Source: Hericium rajendrae (lineage: Eukaryota; Basidiomycota; Agaricomycetes; Russulales; Hericiaceae). Taken from it: a DNA stretch of 64,000 nt. The stretch spans positions 1,302,001 to 1,366,000 of the forward strand of contig CM065887.1 of assembly GCA_033439255.1 (NCBI GenBank), read 5' to 3'. Below the pieces are notes generated by a model. It was given only the letters and a program-made list of their open reading frames with translations. It was not told the origin of the DNA and ran no database searches. Within the stretch, counting starts at the first letter, position 1, and each line of letters begins with the position of its first letter. Below are positions 23,426 to 35,800 of the stretch, piece after piece. The position numbers were made by a program, and so were the translations under genes.

Positions 23426-24525
23426 ATGGTATGTGTATTCTAACCTTGGAGTATCAAGAAACTGACAGTCTTCAGGCCAGACGCTACGATAGTGCGTCCA
23501 TATGCGCGCCCGCTCGTAGCGTGCTACTTACCGATCCCCTCATCTAGGCCGAACCACCATTTTCTCGCCGGAAGGTGCGTGTCCAGCTTTACTCTTGTAA
23601 TGATTATGAACTAATGATATCCGTAGGCCGGCTGTACCAGAGTGAGTCCGACTGAGATGCGCATGGAAGTTGCCTAACCCAAAACGCCAGTCGAGTATGC
23701 GATGGAGGCCATCTCACACGCAGGAACCGTCCTCGGTGTCCTCGCGCAAGACGGCGTGGTGCTCGCAGCAGAGAAGAAAGTAACAGGGAAACTCCTAGAT
23801 CTCTCAGAAGCGAAGGAGGGCGGCTACGGCGGCAGCGGCGAGAAGATCTTCCTCCTAAACTCGTGCGTCCCCCCTCTACCCTACTTCCCCGACCTGACCC
23901 TCCCCCAGCAACGTCATCGCCGGCGTCGCCGGCATCACCGCCGACGCGAACTCGCTCGTCAACTACGCGCGCAACGCCGCGCAGCAGCACCTCCTGCGCT
24001 ACAACGAGGACATCCCCGTCGAGATCCTCGCGCAGCGCCTGTGCGACCTCAAGCAGAGCTACACGCAGTTCGGCGGGCTGCGCCCGTTCGGCGTGTCGCT
24101 GCTCTACGCGGGGTACGACCCGCACTACCACTTCCAGCTGTACCACTCGGACCCGTCGGGCAACTACTCGGGCTGGAAGGCGACGTGCATCGGCGCGAAC
24201 AACGGCACGGCGCAGAGCCTGCTCAAGCAGGAGTACAAGGACGACATCAGCGTCGAGGACGCGATTGGGCTCGTCATGCGGACGATGAGCAAGACGATGG
24301 ACAGCACGACGCTCGGGAGCGAGAAGCGTAAGTGCGGTGCTGCTCTTTTTGTGCGCTGGTGCTGATTTGATTTGCGTGTGTGCAGTGGAGTTCGCGACGC
24401 TGACCCTTGACCCGACGACCAAGACGCCCAAAGCCAAGATCTACCGACCGGCGGAGATCGACGCGCTGCTGCAGAAGCACGGGCTCGGGAAGAAGGAAGA
24501 GGATACGGAGATGAAGACTACCTAG
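23426..24525 (+). CDS. PRE9: 20S proteasome subunit alpha-3 (PSMA4; yeast Pre9)
   Basis: The protein begins [40 protein letters not shown], the N-terminal signature of alpha-type subunits and closest to alpha-3. Downstream it keeps [39 protein letters not shown] and LLKQEYKDD, all alpha-3 features, then a Lys/Glu-rich tail. Alpha subunits form the outer rings of the 20S core and gate substrate entry; they are not proteolytic. The 5' end is very fragmented: coding exons of 3 nt (23426-23428, the ATG alone), 16 nt (23476-23491), 27 nt (23548-23574) and 15 nt (23627-23641), then a long exon from 23691. Phases match at each join. Compared with human PSMA4 there is a short insertion ([14 protein letters not shown]-like) before EKIFLLN. 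It is convergent with the Ctr gene, 123 bp apart. Confidence 0.95.
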
Positions 24526-24648
24526 TTCTTGCCTTGTAACATGTATAAAACTGTACTTCGGTCGCTATCGTAGTTCACAACAGGATAGATATAAGCAATG
24601 GTCGCAGGTGGTACAAGAAAGAGGAACGCAGTACGAGTGTATAAGCGG

Positions 24649-25378
24649 TCAGTGGCATGCCATACCCTTGCCAGTGCCAGCACCTCCGAGGACGGCATCG
24701 ATGTCCATCTCAGCGCCGTATATGAAGTGTCCCAGACCTGCGCCGATGACGACCGCTAGGATGAGGTATGCCTGCGAAGCCAGATAAGCAGACGCCAAGA
24801 TCGAAGATGCCGACGATAACGCACATTGTAGGTCATGAACACGAGCATGAGGAAGAACGAAATGAACACCGAGACGCCATACAGCGCAGCCCGAAGTATA
24901 CGCGCAAACACAGGAACGGGCACACTGGGCAGAGATCAGCAGCGAAGCGGGCGTCACGGCGAACAGCGCTTACGAGCCGGCCTTGCGAACACGCCCCGTC
25001 AACAACCCCGCCTCTTCAATGTCCTGCGCGGACAGCTCAGGACTGCTCCGCCCACTCACCGGCGGCTTGGCCTTGCTCCTCGCCTTCGCCAGCGCCTGCG
25101 CGACGCGCAGGTCGACGCTGCGCTGGTAGGCGCGCAGCCATTCGTAGCCGACGGAGAGGAGGATGATCGCGAGGAAGGAGAGCGCGAAGGTGAATCGGGA
25201 AGAGATGTGCCATTCTTTGAAGACGACGCAGGTGTCTATGATCTGGGTATTCCTGCGAGCGGGTGGGTGGGTGGGTTAGCTGGAGACGCGCTGATGGTCG
25301 GGCGTACCATAGCATGTGCATTGAGCACTTTGGACCCATGTCCATGTCTCCGTGTCCCCCATGGTCACCGTGATCCAT
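24649..25378 (-). CDS. Ctr-family copper transporter
   Basis: The start ATG encodes a Met/His-rich N-terminus (MDHGDHGGHGDMDMGPKCSM then HMLW) that fits an extracellular copper-binding region. Exons then give NTQIIDTCVVFKEWHISSRF, followed by the first membrane span (TFALSFLAIILLSVGYEWLR). A basic, variable cytosolic loop follows, then SVPVFARILRAALYGVSVF. The second span carries the M-x3-M copper-coordinating motif (FFLMLVFMTYN), and the third has a G-x3-G packing motif (AVVIGAGLGHFIYGAEMDID). The C-terminus ends GMACH with a Cys-His pair, as in several Ctr proteins. These trimeric proteins import or mobilise Cu(I) at the plasma or vacuolar membrane; which membrane cannot be told here. Four introns join in phase. 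No copper-responsive promoter element was identified. Confidence 0.92.
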
Positions 25379-25989
25379 TGTCGGCAGGAATACAGAGCTC
25401 GGGATGGTGAAACTTGGAAAGATACTAAGATATGATCGTTAGCAGACAACAAAGCCGGGGCCACCGAGGTGTCGCAATTGATCGCTTCATCTTATCTCAT
25501 CTTAGACTCAGGAACTTTAGCGCCCAGCGCTTCAAATCGCAGCTTCGCCTGCTGCTTGACTTCATCCCGTACTGTACACTTCTCCTGGACAGTCAGGTTC
25601 TCAGAGCGTTTCTCTGCGCCGTGCTTACATTCTCAAACATATCAAAGTATCTTGGTTGGTTTCCAGTCCAGTGAAGCACGTTAGAAGATATGTAGCCGAC
25701 AGCTACTCCTGGCGAACTCATCTACCACTTGCGACAAATAGTATTGCAGGCAGCCAGCTGAGGTACGTACTCGTGAGCGTAATCTATTGATGATTTTTGT
25801 TCTTGACTCATTGTTCTGCGCGTTTAGATGAACATCAGACATGGTAAGCTCCTGTAAGTTATGAAGACTTGGTGAAGACGGAGTCTTTCAAACGGAAAGG
25901 ATCCGAATAAGCACAGGGTCATGGTAGGCAGACAACCAGCGTGCGCATAGCGGCGCCGGCACAGTGGCTAACTAGGTTTCTTCGACCAT
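25379..25989. other. Intergenic region upstream of the copper transporter
   Basis: About 600 bp containing the Ctr promoter and DNA leading into the decayed membrane-protein gene. No convincing coding region is seen. Confidence 0.45.
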
Positions 25990-27556
25990 ATGTCTACAAT
26001 CATCCAGGCCTATGCTCCCCGTCAGCTTACTGCAGCGCCTCGGGCGTTTTCACCCACATGGGTCCTCTGCTGTATGATATCAGCGCAAGGAGACCGAAAC
26101 TCGCAACGACAACAACGACCACATCTCTGGCAAGGTTTTGGTTTAAGTATCGCCATCGCTCTCGTGGTTTTGCCTTTCACCGCTCTCATATGCATAGACC
26201 GTAGCTCTTCACGCATCCGCGCCGATCTTTCTCTACTCTCATTTATACCCATCTATTATCAATCCTTGGAGGAAGTGAAGCAATCGTGACGTGATGAACT
26301 CGCCGCCGGCTTGAGGTAACAGAGTGTCTGGCTATATCTCTATTCTGCGAGACTTACCCATGGTGCGCCTCGCAAATGTTATTTCGGGCACTTCTTACCC
26401 CGATGTATCAACAACAGGCATACTGTATCTATGATTCTGGCATTTATGGCCGTCTTCATGCTATGGTGCGTACAATCGTTACGGCATGTTCGATCTAATC
26501 TCGCTGACCTGACTGTGACAGGCGAAAGCGAGACAAGGCCCGATTCGAAAGATGGATTATACCTGCGATGGTCATCATGTACTGTGCCTCGACCATACAT
26601 CTCAGCATGCGCCTCGTCGCACTGTTGCTGGCGATCCGGGGGTCTATGACTCTGCTACCAATGGGCATTTGGGCCGTGACGGATGCTTTTGAGGGAGTGC
26701 GGATCTACATCCCAGCGGTCAGTGTGTATTTTATTGGTATGAATTGGATATGCTCACGACCTAAACATTTCGCCGCCTTAGATGGATCTTGGCGACACGA
26801 TTGTTTTCATTTGACGGGTGTGTGCCATCTGGAATTGCCAGATTCTGGTTTGTATGGTTCCGAGGTTGTTGCTTCGCTGCGTTGCAGATCCGCTCATATG
26901 AATTTTTGCACGTCCATATACTGACCCCGGAGACGAAGCGACAGGGATCACGAGCACCAGCCCTCGACTCCGAAGCAATGAGCGTGTTACGGGCCCATCA
27001 TGTTCAGCTTGTGCGCAGCTACAAACACGATTGCGATCGCGCTGATCGCAGCGCAAGGTTGGCGACATCGCTGCTTGTTGGGTCTCTCGCGGAAGGACTG
27101 TAACGTCTGCGTGGAGAACTCCCATCTGCGACAGCCGTTCGCTTTCACAATCGAATCCGGCGCTATGCATTCCTCGACTTCGGTTCGTCGAGGACCATCA
27201 GATCCTCATAGCTGTCCTTACCAGATATGTAGATGATCCTGCTGGCATGAATGGTCAATTCAGCCAAAGTAAAAGCGGTGGACGGTATCTTGCTTGACAT
27301 CCTTGTACAACTGACCGTAAGTGCCGAATATGCCATAACTCATTCATCGGCGATTCACCGTGCTATCGGACAGGGCATCTACCCAGCGATGATCGTGGTA
27401 ACAGTTTGCGTGAAGCAGTCCATGAACGACAGCCCCAAGGATCATTATGACATGACAACATTGTTCCCGATGCATAGCTGCCCATCCCAGCAAATGGAAA
27501 CAATGTGCATATCCAATATCAATCTCCGGCCCATCGAAGAGGGATGCATATGTTGA
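25990..27556 (+). pseudogene. Decayed 7-TM fungal membrane-protein gene
   Basis: Fragments in order resemble a seven-transmembrane protein family that is abundant in Agaricomycetes. After an intron with good signals (about 26466-26521) comes ARFERWIIPAMVIMYCASTI then HLSMRLVALLLAI, then AVTDAFEGVRIYIPAV. A second intron (about 26719-26781) leads to MDLGDTIVFI, a TGA stop at 26812-26814, then RVCAIWNCQILVCMVP. The family normally has Trp at the stop position (L-G-D-x-I-x-x-x-W-R-x-W), so TGG to TGA is the simplest reading. Further pieces follow: MFSLCAATNTIAIALIAAQG, FTIESGAMHS and, across an intron, LTGIYPAMIVVTVCVKQSM. Frames change between some pieces, and I could not build an uninterrupted model. 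Boundaries are approximate. A sequencing error or unusual splicing could also explain the stop. Confidence 0.6.
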
Positions 27557-28905
27557 AGCACTTTGCTTTAATGCAGACGTGCTCAACATACCGGCCAATT
27601 CCTCGCGGAAGTCGGAGTAGATGCGGTACGCCCTTTCGCGCGGCGGAAATTTGAACATTTTACTCGAATATATACATATCCGAATATTTCTCCTGGCTGT
27701 CCCACCTATAAACGGACTGCCGCCCTCCGTCAAAGGTTCCGCCCCCCTGTTCCATCAACGAACGGAACCCGACCCGATGGACCACGGATTGGGCACTGAT
27801 GGGGCTATCACTGCATGCCACCAAGCGGAACTGCTTCCATCGTGACATCCATGCTTCCAGGACATGGCATGGCCTTCGCTCCATATCGCAAATGTCTGCA
27901 ATATTTTGCGACCTCCTCGTCCCGGCACCAGTTTTTGGGAGCGGCAGCACTTTCGTCCATCCGGGAGAGTGGGCCTCGTTGGCCGTGAGAAGAACTCGAA
28001 GCGCCCTCAGTGGTTCGGATCGTGCATGCGTGGGTCTGACAGTGGACACGACCGACAGCGTGTGGCCATGGGCCAACATGCCGCTTTTCTTAGCCACAGC
28101 GGACGCTCCTGCTCGGGCGACTCGATGAATTACCGTATGGGTAGAACGGCAAATGCTTTACTACTAAGTAAGAGTGAACTTACTGGTGAATATCTAATTG
28201 ATTGTCGGCCTGCAACACTGCTATGCATTCAATGATGATCAGGTTTGTCATACCCGATGAGGCGCGCGTTGTGCACTGAGAGTAACGACTGGAGGGCACT
28301 CGGAGGCACTTATGGCAAGCGCTCTTGGCAACTCAAATGCTCGGCCTCCCAGCTGCTCGTGCAATGGTTATGCAAGCCCGATGTGAACTGGCCGGCCTTA
28401 AGTCATTACCCATTCGGACGCCGACATCGGCCCTGCAGGCTGGAGGGTATCCTGAGCGACCTTCCGGCATGGAACACTTCTGGACGAACTGTCGTGACAG
28501 TGCCCTACTTGTCGACACCACATGTACACTCGAGGGAAGACAGGCTGATATGTACAACATTCATCTCCGCCGCCATTATAAAGATATTTTGATGAAGAGA
28601 CGCCGTGCAGCTTCCGGCCCTTCACCGAAACCCCTTGGCCCACCAGCTCGAGCGCCCTCTATCCCATGCTGTACGACATGACGTTCCACAGGTTGGTGCA
28701 GACCGTCCAATGTTGCTCGCATTGTTAATGGAAAACTGACTCGATCACTCGATGTAGTTGTAACCTCAAGTACGCGGACACCGTGCGATGTCGCGCCGCT
28801 TTCGATGCGGTTCATGTCACGCCGGGGCCAGTTCGCAAGGTGAACAGGACCACTTACAGCACGCTCAATGAGGTAGAAGGACGGCTGTACGGCCTGAATC
28901 ATGTT
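27557..28905. other. Region without recognised gene
   Basis: About 1.35 kb. Several frames of 110-145 codons overlap on both strands (for example 27660-28097 minus and 28245-28592 plus), but none has a recognisable motif or matching splice sites. The right end probably contains an upstream exon of the F-box gene: the F-box frame stays open leftward to an acceptor-like TGTAG at about 28757. Confidence 0.4.
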
Positions 28906-30591
28906 ATGTGTGCCCTCAAAACGCAGCGGAATGCCCTCCTGCCGATGTCTCGACTCCCTCCGGAAGTCCTCTCTGAAATCTTCCGATACGTCGCGGAGAT
29001 CGAGCAGTCCTATCCACGAACACAGTACTTTCCTCCCTTCCTCGGTTCATCGGGGACACTGGGCTGGATCAAGATAACACATGTGTGCCGCCAATGGCGC
29101 GATGTGGCCCTTGCGAACTCGAGGCTATGGGCGAAGACCGTTTGTGCCCTCCCATCGGCAACGTCGGAGATGCTGCAGCGTTCGGGGTCGGCACCTATCA
29201 CCATCAACCACGACTTCAGCTACTATAGGAACAAGAGCAGAATCCTTAAATCAGTGCAACTCGCGCTGACGCAGATAGCACGCACCAAGGAGATTCGCAT
29301 TAGCGCGAACAAGCGCATCCTTACCAATATCGTAGACTCGCTGCAGGACGCTCCTGCGCCGATCCTCGAGACGCTGGAGCTTTGCCTTTCGACCGACGCG
29401 CGGACAGGTTTCTTCTATGAGTCGGTTCACCTGCCGGCCAAGATATGTTCCTCGACACCACGCCTGCGAAACCTCATCCTCGACAATTGCAGCATCCCAT
29501 GGGACAGCCCACTCCTGCGCAACCTCACGCACCTCGAAGTGCGCCTGCTCACCTTCTGCATGCCAGAAGTGCTCCTGCCCACCATCCCCCAGCTCATCAC
29601 CATCCTCTCCCGCTGCCCAGACCTCCAAACACTCGTCCTTTCCGACGCCCTCCCCGAGCTAGGCGACCCCGCCGCCGACACCGAGCCCATCAGCCCCGTG
29701 CACCTCCCTTATCTCACGCGCCTCGCCCTCTCCGGCAAAGCGCACGCCTGCCTGAGCCTCCTGCAGAGCGTGCGCTACCCCCCGCACGCGACGCTCGAGC
29801 TCGCCTGCACCGGCACCGGGCACGCGCCCGCCTTCAGCAGCGCGCTCCTCCCGCTCGTCCGCCCGCACACGGAGGTGCGCCCCCTCGTGCGCCTCGCCCT
29901 CCGCGCGAGCATGTCCGACATGACGCTCCGCGCGCACACCGCCGCGGCTGGCGCGCCCGCGGTGCTCGAGCTCAGCTTCTTGTGGACGAGCCTGCGCCCC
30001 ATCGCGTGCGCGCCGGCGGTCTGCGCGGGCCTGCACCTGCGCGACGTGCGGGCACTCGCGCTGGAGGCGTCCGAGGACCAGACGCTCGAGCCCGCGGGGT
30101 GGGCGCGCGTGTTCGCGCAGATGCCTCTCGTGCGCGAGCTGCGACTCGACGGCCCCGTTGCATACGAGGTGCTGCAGGCGCTGCTGCTCGACGCGCCTGG
30201 GGGTCCTGGAACGGTGGAGGACGGCAAGGAGGAAGAGCCGCGGTTGTGGTTGCCACAGTTGCGGAGCATGCAGATGAGTGGGCTGAGTTTCCACCACGCG
30301 CCGCGGGACGGCGAGCTCGACTTATACACGATGTTGCTGAGGTGTATCGATCTCCGGCGGGAGCGCGGCGCGTGGCCTGTGGAGGTGAGCATCGAGCGAT
30401 GCACGGTCGATTTGGACGAGGTGCAGCATCTGAGGCGGGTCGCGAAAGTGATCTGGGATGGGGAGGAGGATGGGATGAACATGATCGAGGATGAGTGTTC
30501 GGAAGAAGGCGAGGATGAACTCAGGGAACGCGATGAGGGTGAGGACGACGACGACGAGGAGACGGCGGCGTCGGACGTTTTTTGGATATGA
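28906..30591 (+). CDS. F-box protein with leucine-rich repeat-like region
   Basis: The minimal model starts at the ATG of MCALKTQRNALLPMSRLPPE (561 residues), but the same frame is open to about 28760, so an upstream exon carrying the usual N-terminal helix (LNEVEGRLYGLNHV) is likely. The F-box is clear: SRLPPEVLSEIFRYVAEIEQ, then WIKITHVCRQWRDVALANSR and LWAK. The following roughly 380 residues contain irregular Leu-rich units (LRNLILDNCSIPW, LRNLTHLEVRLLTF, LQTLVLSDALPELG), as in Agaricomycete F-box families. The C-terminus is strongly acidic (EDECSEEGEDEL, EGEDDDDEE). F-box proteins recruit substrates to SCF ubiquitin ligases through Skp1; the substrate here is unknown. The main coding exon has no intron and becomes very GC-rich between 29.6 and 30.2 kb. 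Confidence 0.85.
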   Translation: MCALKTQRNALLPMSRLPPEVLSEIFRYVAEIEQSYPRTQYFPPFLGSSGTLGWIKITHVCRQWRDVALANSRLWAKTVCALPSATSEMLQRSGSAPITINHDFSYYRNKSRILKSVQLALTQIARTKEIRISANKRILTNIVDSLQDAPAPILETLELCLSTDARTGFFYESVHLPAKICSSTPRLRNLILDNCSIPWDSPLLRNLTHLEVRLLTFCMPEVLLPTIPQLITILSRCPDLQTLVLSDALPELGDPAADTEPISPVHLPYLTRLALSGKAHACLSLLQSVRYPPHATLELACTGTGHAPAFSSALLPLVRPHTEVRPLVRLALRASMSDMTLRAHTAAAGAPAVLELSFLWTSLRPIACAPAVCAGLHLRDVRALALEASEDQTLEPAGWARVFAQMPLVRELRLDGPVAYEVLQALLLDAPGGPGTVEDGKEEEPRLWLPQLRSMQMSGLSFHHAPRDGELDLYTMLLRCIDLRRERGAWPVEVSIERCTVDLDEVQHLRRVAKVIWDGEEDGMNMIEDECSEEGEDELRERDEGEDDDDEETAASDVFWI

Positions 30592-30812
30592 TTTCGACAT
30601 AAACCCCCACATACGATCACGATTCTCCAGGACATCATTCATGCTTCGCACATCATCATCGGACGATCACTGAACGCTGCTGTATCTGTAACTCATTCTA
30701 TATGCAGACTTGTCCGTGTTTCGTTGTTGGTTCTGTGTGTGCCTCTCCTGATTCGGAGTTTGGTCTTCACGAGCACAACAGAATGGACGCGGACATGTCG
30801 TCACTGCGATTG

Positions 30813-32469
30813 TCAGCTTTGATTACTCTCCCCTCGTAAATCGCTCATCGCACGCTGAACCTCGAGCCGCTCCATGACCGCACGATGCAAGCTAGACTTT
30901 GCGGTGCGGCCCTTGCCTTTGGTATCCGTAGGTATTTTGCTGGCCCCATTAACGACTTCTCCCGCTGTTGACGAAGGCGAAGGACCATCGGCTGGCTCTA
31001 CAGAGCCGGACACGTGAGCAGCTGCAGGTATTTCACTTGAAGTGAGATGCGAGGGTACAATGACGGGCGTCGGTCGAGGCGGGGGAGGCCACTGGAAGTC
31101 AAATTAAATCACCGGTTAAGAAGATATAAGAGTTCAATACATACGCCGCGCCGTGGTTGATTGAAGTGAAGAGCAGCCCACGGTGGGTATTCGCGTTCCA
31201 GCTGAATAATGTGGTCTTCGATGAACTTGATACGATGGAGGAGAGACACAGGTGGGGAGGGGACTGAGAATGCGCATTCAGTGGCAGAGCAGGTGAAATT
31301 CGCAACTAGACGAACCGTATCGCATAGCAGTATGCGTTTCGATATTTTGCAATCGCTCGTCTATGCCAGGATGTCGTTCAGCAGTAAGATCACTTTCTCC
31401 CGCGATCCATGACTTCGCCTTCTCGTCCAAAGTCCCAAGTTTTGGCTCAGACTCCTCGGTCTTCATAGTCCTCCTGAGTGGCCCTTCTTCGTTCCGTGCA
31501 ATGTCGAACTTCATCATCACGTCGCGATCGACCGTCTTCGCGTCCGTTCTCGCGCATGATGGAGCGCGCTCTTCGCCGTCGGCCACAGGCGACATTGACT
31601 GATCTGCTGAACCGAGCCGTCGTCGTTTCTGAGCATGTAGAAACTCGTTGCGATTTGAGGCGTCATTTCGTGCACGATTACGTGCGAGAAATAAGGCAAT
31701 GGACTTGTTGGTCTACGGCCTCATTAAACTCGGATTATTTGAGAGTAACTGAACTGGACTCACGGAGGCCTGAGAACGGGGTTCTGCGCCCTTTTCGAGA
31801 TGAGCATAATCGAGTTTACGCTCTTCGAGAGATCGTGTAGGAGTGGGATCGGAGCCTTCACCCTTTTCTAGAAGACGCTGTGAAATATGGTAGTCTATGA
31901 AGAGACGCGCTTGCGAATTGCAGAAAGCTCACCTTCAAATCTGTCGCTAGCTCATCCAGAGCAGCTGGAACCTCGTTCCTCTCCCATTCTGGATTTAGGA
32001 CAAGCATATCCGCTTCAAATCCCTTCAAGGCTTGTATAAGACCCGAACTAGATAGGAAGGTCTTGATAGCAGCGTCCCAATATTGAGGAAGCTCGCGGGG
32101 AGGTGTCGGAGACGGCGTCCGCTCCTTTGGCTTTGTCGGGGTCGTGAATGGAGGTTGACTCACAGATGATATCTGTTCGGTCGTGAAACCCTGCGCAGCA
32201 GAAGCTTGTGGCTGAATCTGTGGTGGATAATGCATGAATTGCTGCGTTTGATAGGTACTTGCTTGTGGATATGGCTGGTGAAATTGTGAGCCATACTGGT
32301 ACCCAGTCCCAGACCAAGCTGCATTTGTCCAACTCGCTGGGTAGCCATAGTACGAATAGGGTTGGTTGGCTACGACTGGTTGTGCAGGCTGGACGAAATG
32401 GTTCGGTACAGAAGTGGGCGCAGCGGGTTTTGAGGGCCCAGATTCAGACGGGGGTGGGCCTTCAGTCAT
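30813..32469 (-). CDS. Pro/Gln-rich nuclear protein with C-terminal coiled coil, possibly MBIP-like
   Basis: Exons join in phase. The N-terminus is Tyr/Gln/Pro-rich low complexity (MTEGPPPSESG..., QPYSYYGYPASW). A short conserved-looking helix follows (WDAAIKTFLSSSGLIQALKG ending DMLVLNPEWE), then a charged middle with an NLS-like HAQKRRRLG. The C-terminal block is LLHRIKFIEDHIIQLEREY followed by PPWAALHFNQPRRG and PPPPRPTPVIVP. The coil and EYPPWAALHFNQP block is a conserved fungal signature; I tentatively relate it to MBIP-type subunits of acetyltransferase or kinase-inhibitory complexes, without certainty. The first intron (after ELATDLK) and the one after PRRG have good donors. The C-terminus ends AMSDLRGESNQS. 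It is convergent with the F-box gene and divergent from VPS53. Confidence 0.7.
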
Positions 32470-32813
32470 CCCAATCTATAACCGTATGACTCCGTACAGA
32501 GCTTGGAAAACTGTGAGGATAACGAAATGCACGATTCGAAGAAACTCACCGCGCAATTGTAGGCTGGTGACCAATCTCTAGTACTTACACAAGGACTCGG
32601 ATGGGGAGGGTTGTGTACAAAGCGTAGTCACGGTATGGACGTAAGGTTAAGCGCCCAATTTTTATGAAAGATAAGATTAGATTAAGCATGAGCTGTCGGC
32701 GTTCACGGCCATCTCACAGCTTGACATATACCAAGTTCACGTTTCTCCTCTGTTCAGTCTTTTCGGGATCAGCCTTAGCTTCGTTGAAACGCGTAGTGTA
32801 GAAGGCGGACTAG
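32470..32813. promoter_or_regulatory. Shared upstream region of the coiled-coil gene and VPS53
   Basis: A 344-bp divergent spacer. It contains an AT-rich stretch around 32650-32690 and pyrimidine-rich DNA just before the VPS53 start. No specific site is identified. Confidence 0.4.
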
Positions 32814-35800
32814 ATGTATCGACAAGCAAAGGAAGAACTACCTCATGAACTGATACTTTCAATCCAGCGCGTCCTTGAACTTCATCCAGGACCCGACGTC
32901 GATCCTCTTGACAGCCTTTCGGGAGACTTCAATCCTGTCGAAGTTCTGAATGCATATTTCCCAGATGGTGTGTTACGCTCTCTTACAAGCAACACTTCCT
33001 GACCAATCGACTGCAGAGGCATCGCTAGGACATCTGGATGAAGTCCAGGCGCGCATTGCTCAGGACGAGCAAGACTTACAGGATGAGATCTACGCGTTGC
33101 AGGAGGAACTGAGACTTCAGCAGGATCCGAACAAAATGCAGATTATCCAGGAAATGATTTCCGTATGTTTACATCTAGGCCGTTCCATGTAACATTCCTC
33201 AATGACCTTGCCAAATAGGATCTCCTCGGTCAGATGTCTCTCATTCGAGAGAAAGCCACAGAATCCGAGGCCATCGTGCGCAATATCACGAAAGACATTC
33301 AAGTGCTGGATTTAGCCAAGAAGAATCTCATACTTAGCATGACGACTCTTAAGCGGCTACAAATGCTTGGTGCGTGGATTTATTCCTACGCGTGTCGGAA
33401 ATTCTGACTTTTTTTCGTTATCAGTCAATGCCTTGTCTCAACTAGAAGACTACGTGAAAGACAAGAAGTACATTGATATCACGCAGAGCCTGGCCGTGAG
33501 CTTCGCCTTGCTTTGTCTTATGCCACAGCGTAGATTAAATCCGTTTGTGTTTTCCAGGTCGTCAAACAGATATCTGCCAGCTTCAAGCCCTACATGTCAG
33601 TACCTCGGATAGCTCAACTCGGGAAACGTATCCAGGAGATCCAAGGAGAAATTCGCACTTTGATTGAAGCAGACTTCGACAGCTAGTACGTGTAGCCTTT
33701 GCCTCCCGATTTTCCAAATAAGCACTGGATCACTAATCATTGACTCGTTACTCTGAAATAGTTATTTACAAGGTCCAACAGCTCCGAAGCCCACAACGAT
33801 TACCGCCGCGAGTGCAGCAGCGGACGTTATCGGGGCGGACGTGCGTGTCGCGCTCACATCGCGCTACACTGCACTGCTACTGGCTGAATACCGCCGTATC
33901 TTCCGGCTCACAGACGAAGCAGGCCAGCTTGACAACATATCCCGACGCTTTGCGTGGTTCCGCCGCGTGCTGAGTACGCATGAGGGCGGGCTTGGGCGGG
34001 CATTCCTGCCGGACTGGCAGGTCGGGTGGTGGTTGGTCAGTGGTTTCGTGGAAGCAACACGGTATGATTGCTCCTATCTCTGCTATGCAGTCGCTGAGCC
34101 TAGGCGGATCACAGAGGCGATATGGCTGCGTTGTTATCCAGGGCCGGCAAGGATCTCACCGTTACGGTGCTCTTGGATTCCCTGCAGCAAACGAAGGACT
34201 TTGAGCTGTCGATGGCGAAGAAATTCGCTACACCCGTAGGTGGTCTGATGACACCATGAATCATGCATTCATTCGATCCGTGCTACAGTTTCATGACATC
34301 CTGGTAGCCACATCCCCTACACCGTCCCGGCCGATCCAGTCCATCAGTTCCGCTTTCGATCCACACATGGGTGTCTATGTCGAAGCTCAGGACAAGTAAG
34401 CAGCCGCATGGCAGCCGGATTCCATTATCTGACGGCCATGCTTCCACAGGACGATATCTGACATGCTTGCTCCGCATCGGGGGAGCAAATCTCGAGCGTC
34501 ACTCGATACATCATACAGTAATACCGTTGCGGACGACAATGACGAAGCACAAGCTGCCGTACTTCCACTGTCAACTGAGTTATTCTACTTTTACGGACAG
34601 ACACTCGAGGGATGCGCCAAGCTCTCTACCGGCAAACCACTTTTCGACCTAGTCGAAGTGTTCAAGAAATGGCTGAAGGTATATGCTGGTGAGTGCCCAC
34701 TAACAAGTCAGTCAGGCAAAATAGTGTTCTCAATTTGAATCACAGAAGAAGTTCTGGTGCCCAGCATGAAACGGTACTGTTCATTCGTTTCGCAGGAAAA
34801 CAACTATCTCTGACCGTGCCCTGAAGGCCTTCATTCCTAAGCCGGAAATCCATGGAGACGAAATTCGATATGAGTGAGGTCAAGAATGCGTGCTTGATCA
34901 TCAACACCGCAGACTATTGTCAAACGACTGCCCAAGAGGTACATATGGACTTTGCCTGCCCATTCTGTGATCTTTGTTGACCATGTCGCAGCTGGAAGAA
35001 AAAGTTCGCGGGCGCGTTGCCGAAGAGTTTAAGGAAAAAGTCACACTGCAAGCGGAATGCGACCTTTTCATCAGGTAACGATCATTCTACCATGCGGCTG
35101 TCTGAACTTCCTCTGATTGTCCTGGTGCTGTATAGTGTCGCATCGGCAGCTATTAGCATCTTGCTGCGCGAGCTTGAGGCAGCTTGCGAGCCGGCTCTGA
35201 CGACACTCACGCGATCATCGTGGGCTACCCACGACCAGGTGTCCGGCCAATCTGCATTTGTCGATGATCTCGTACGCGCTCTGGAGCACGTCGCGGAGTC
35301 CGTCCATCCCCTTATAGAAGGGAAAAAGTACTTGCGGAACTTCTTTGACAAGGCTGCCAGGTAGGACTGCCGCTGCTGATGCATTGTGCGTACAGGACGG
35401 ATGCTGAATCTCGGTCGATAGTCTGGTCATCGCCCGATTTACGAATGCCCTGGTCAGGAGTCGGCCTCTAAAGGAAAATGGAGCGGAACAGGTGGGTTCG
35501 CGCAAGCGACAGGGTGACGGTGGCGCAGAAGCAGATCTGACACCATTGTATCTGCCAGCTTCTCATCGATCTGTCGGTGCTCAAAACATGCCTGCTCAAG
35601 CTGCCTGGAGAAGCTGTCATGACGTCTGGGTGCGCCTTTTACCATCTACGGCCGGATGGGACGGTTCATTGTTAACCATTTTGGACTTTTGTAGGTATAC
35701 TCGCAGCATCACAAAGAGCACGCAACGCCTCGAGGCACTTCTCAAGGTGATAGTAACGCCACAGGTTCGTATCTCTTTCATCAGACATATTAGTTACTAA

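Noticed and set aside
29445-30494. 349-codon plus-strand frame inside the F-box gene
   Set aside because: It is a +1 shadow of the real frame in very GC-rich DNA (His/Arg/Pro/Ala only). The F-box frame has conserved motifs.
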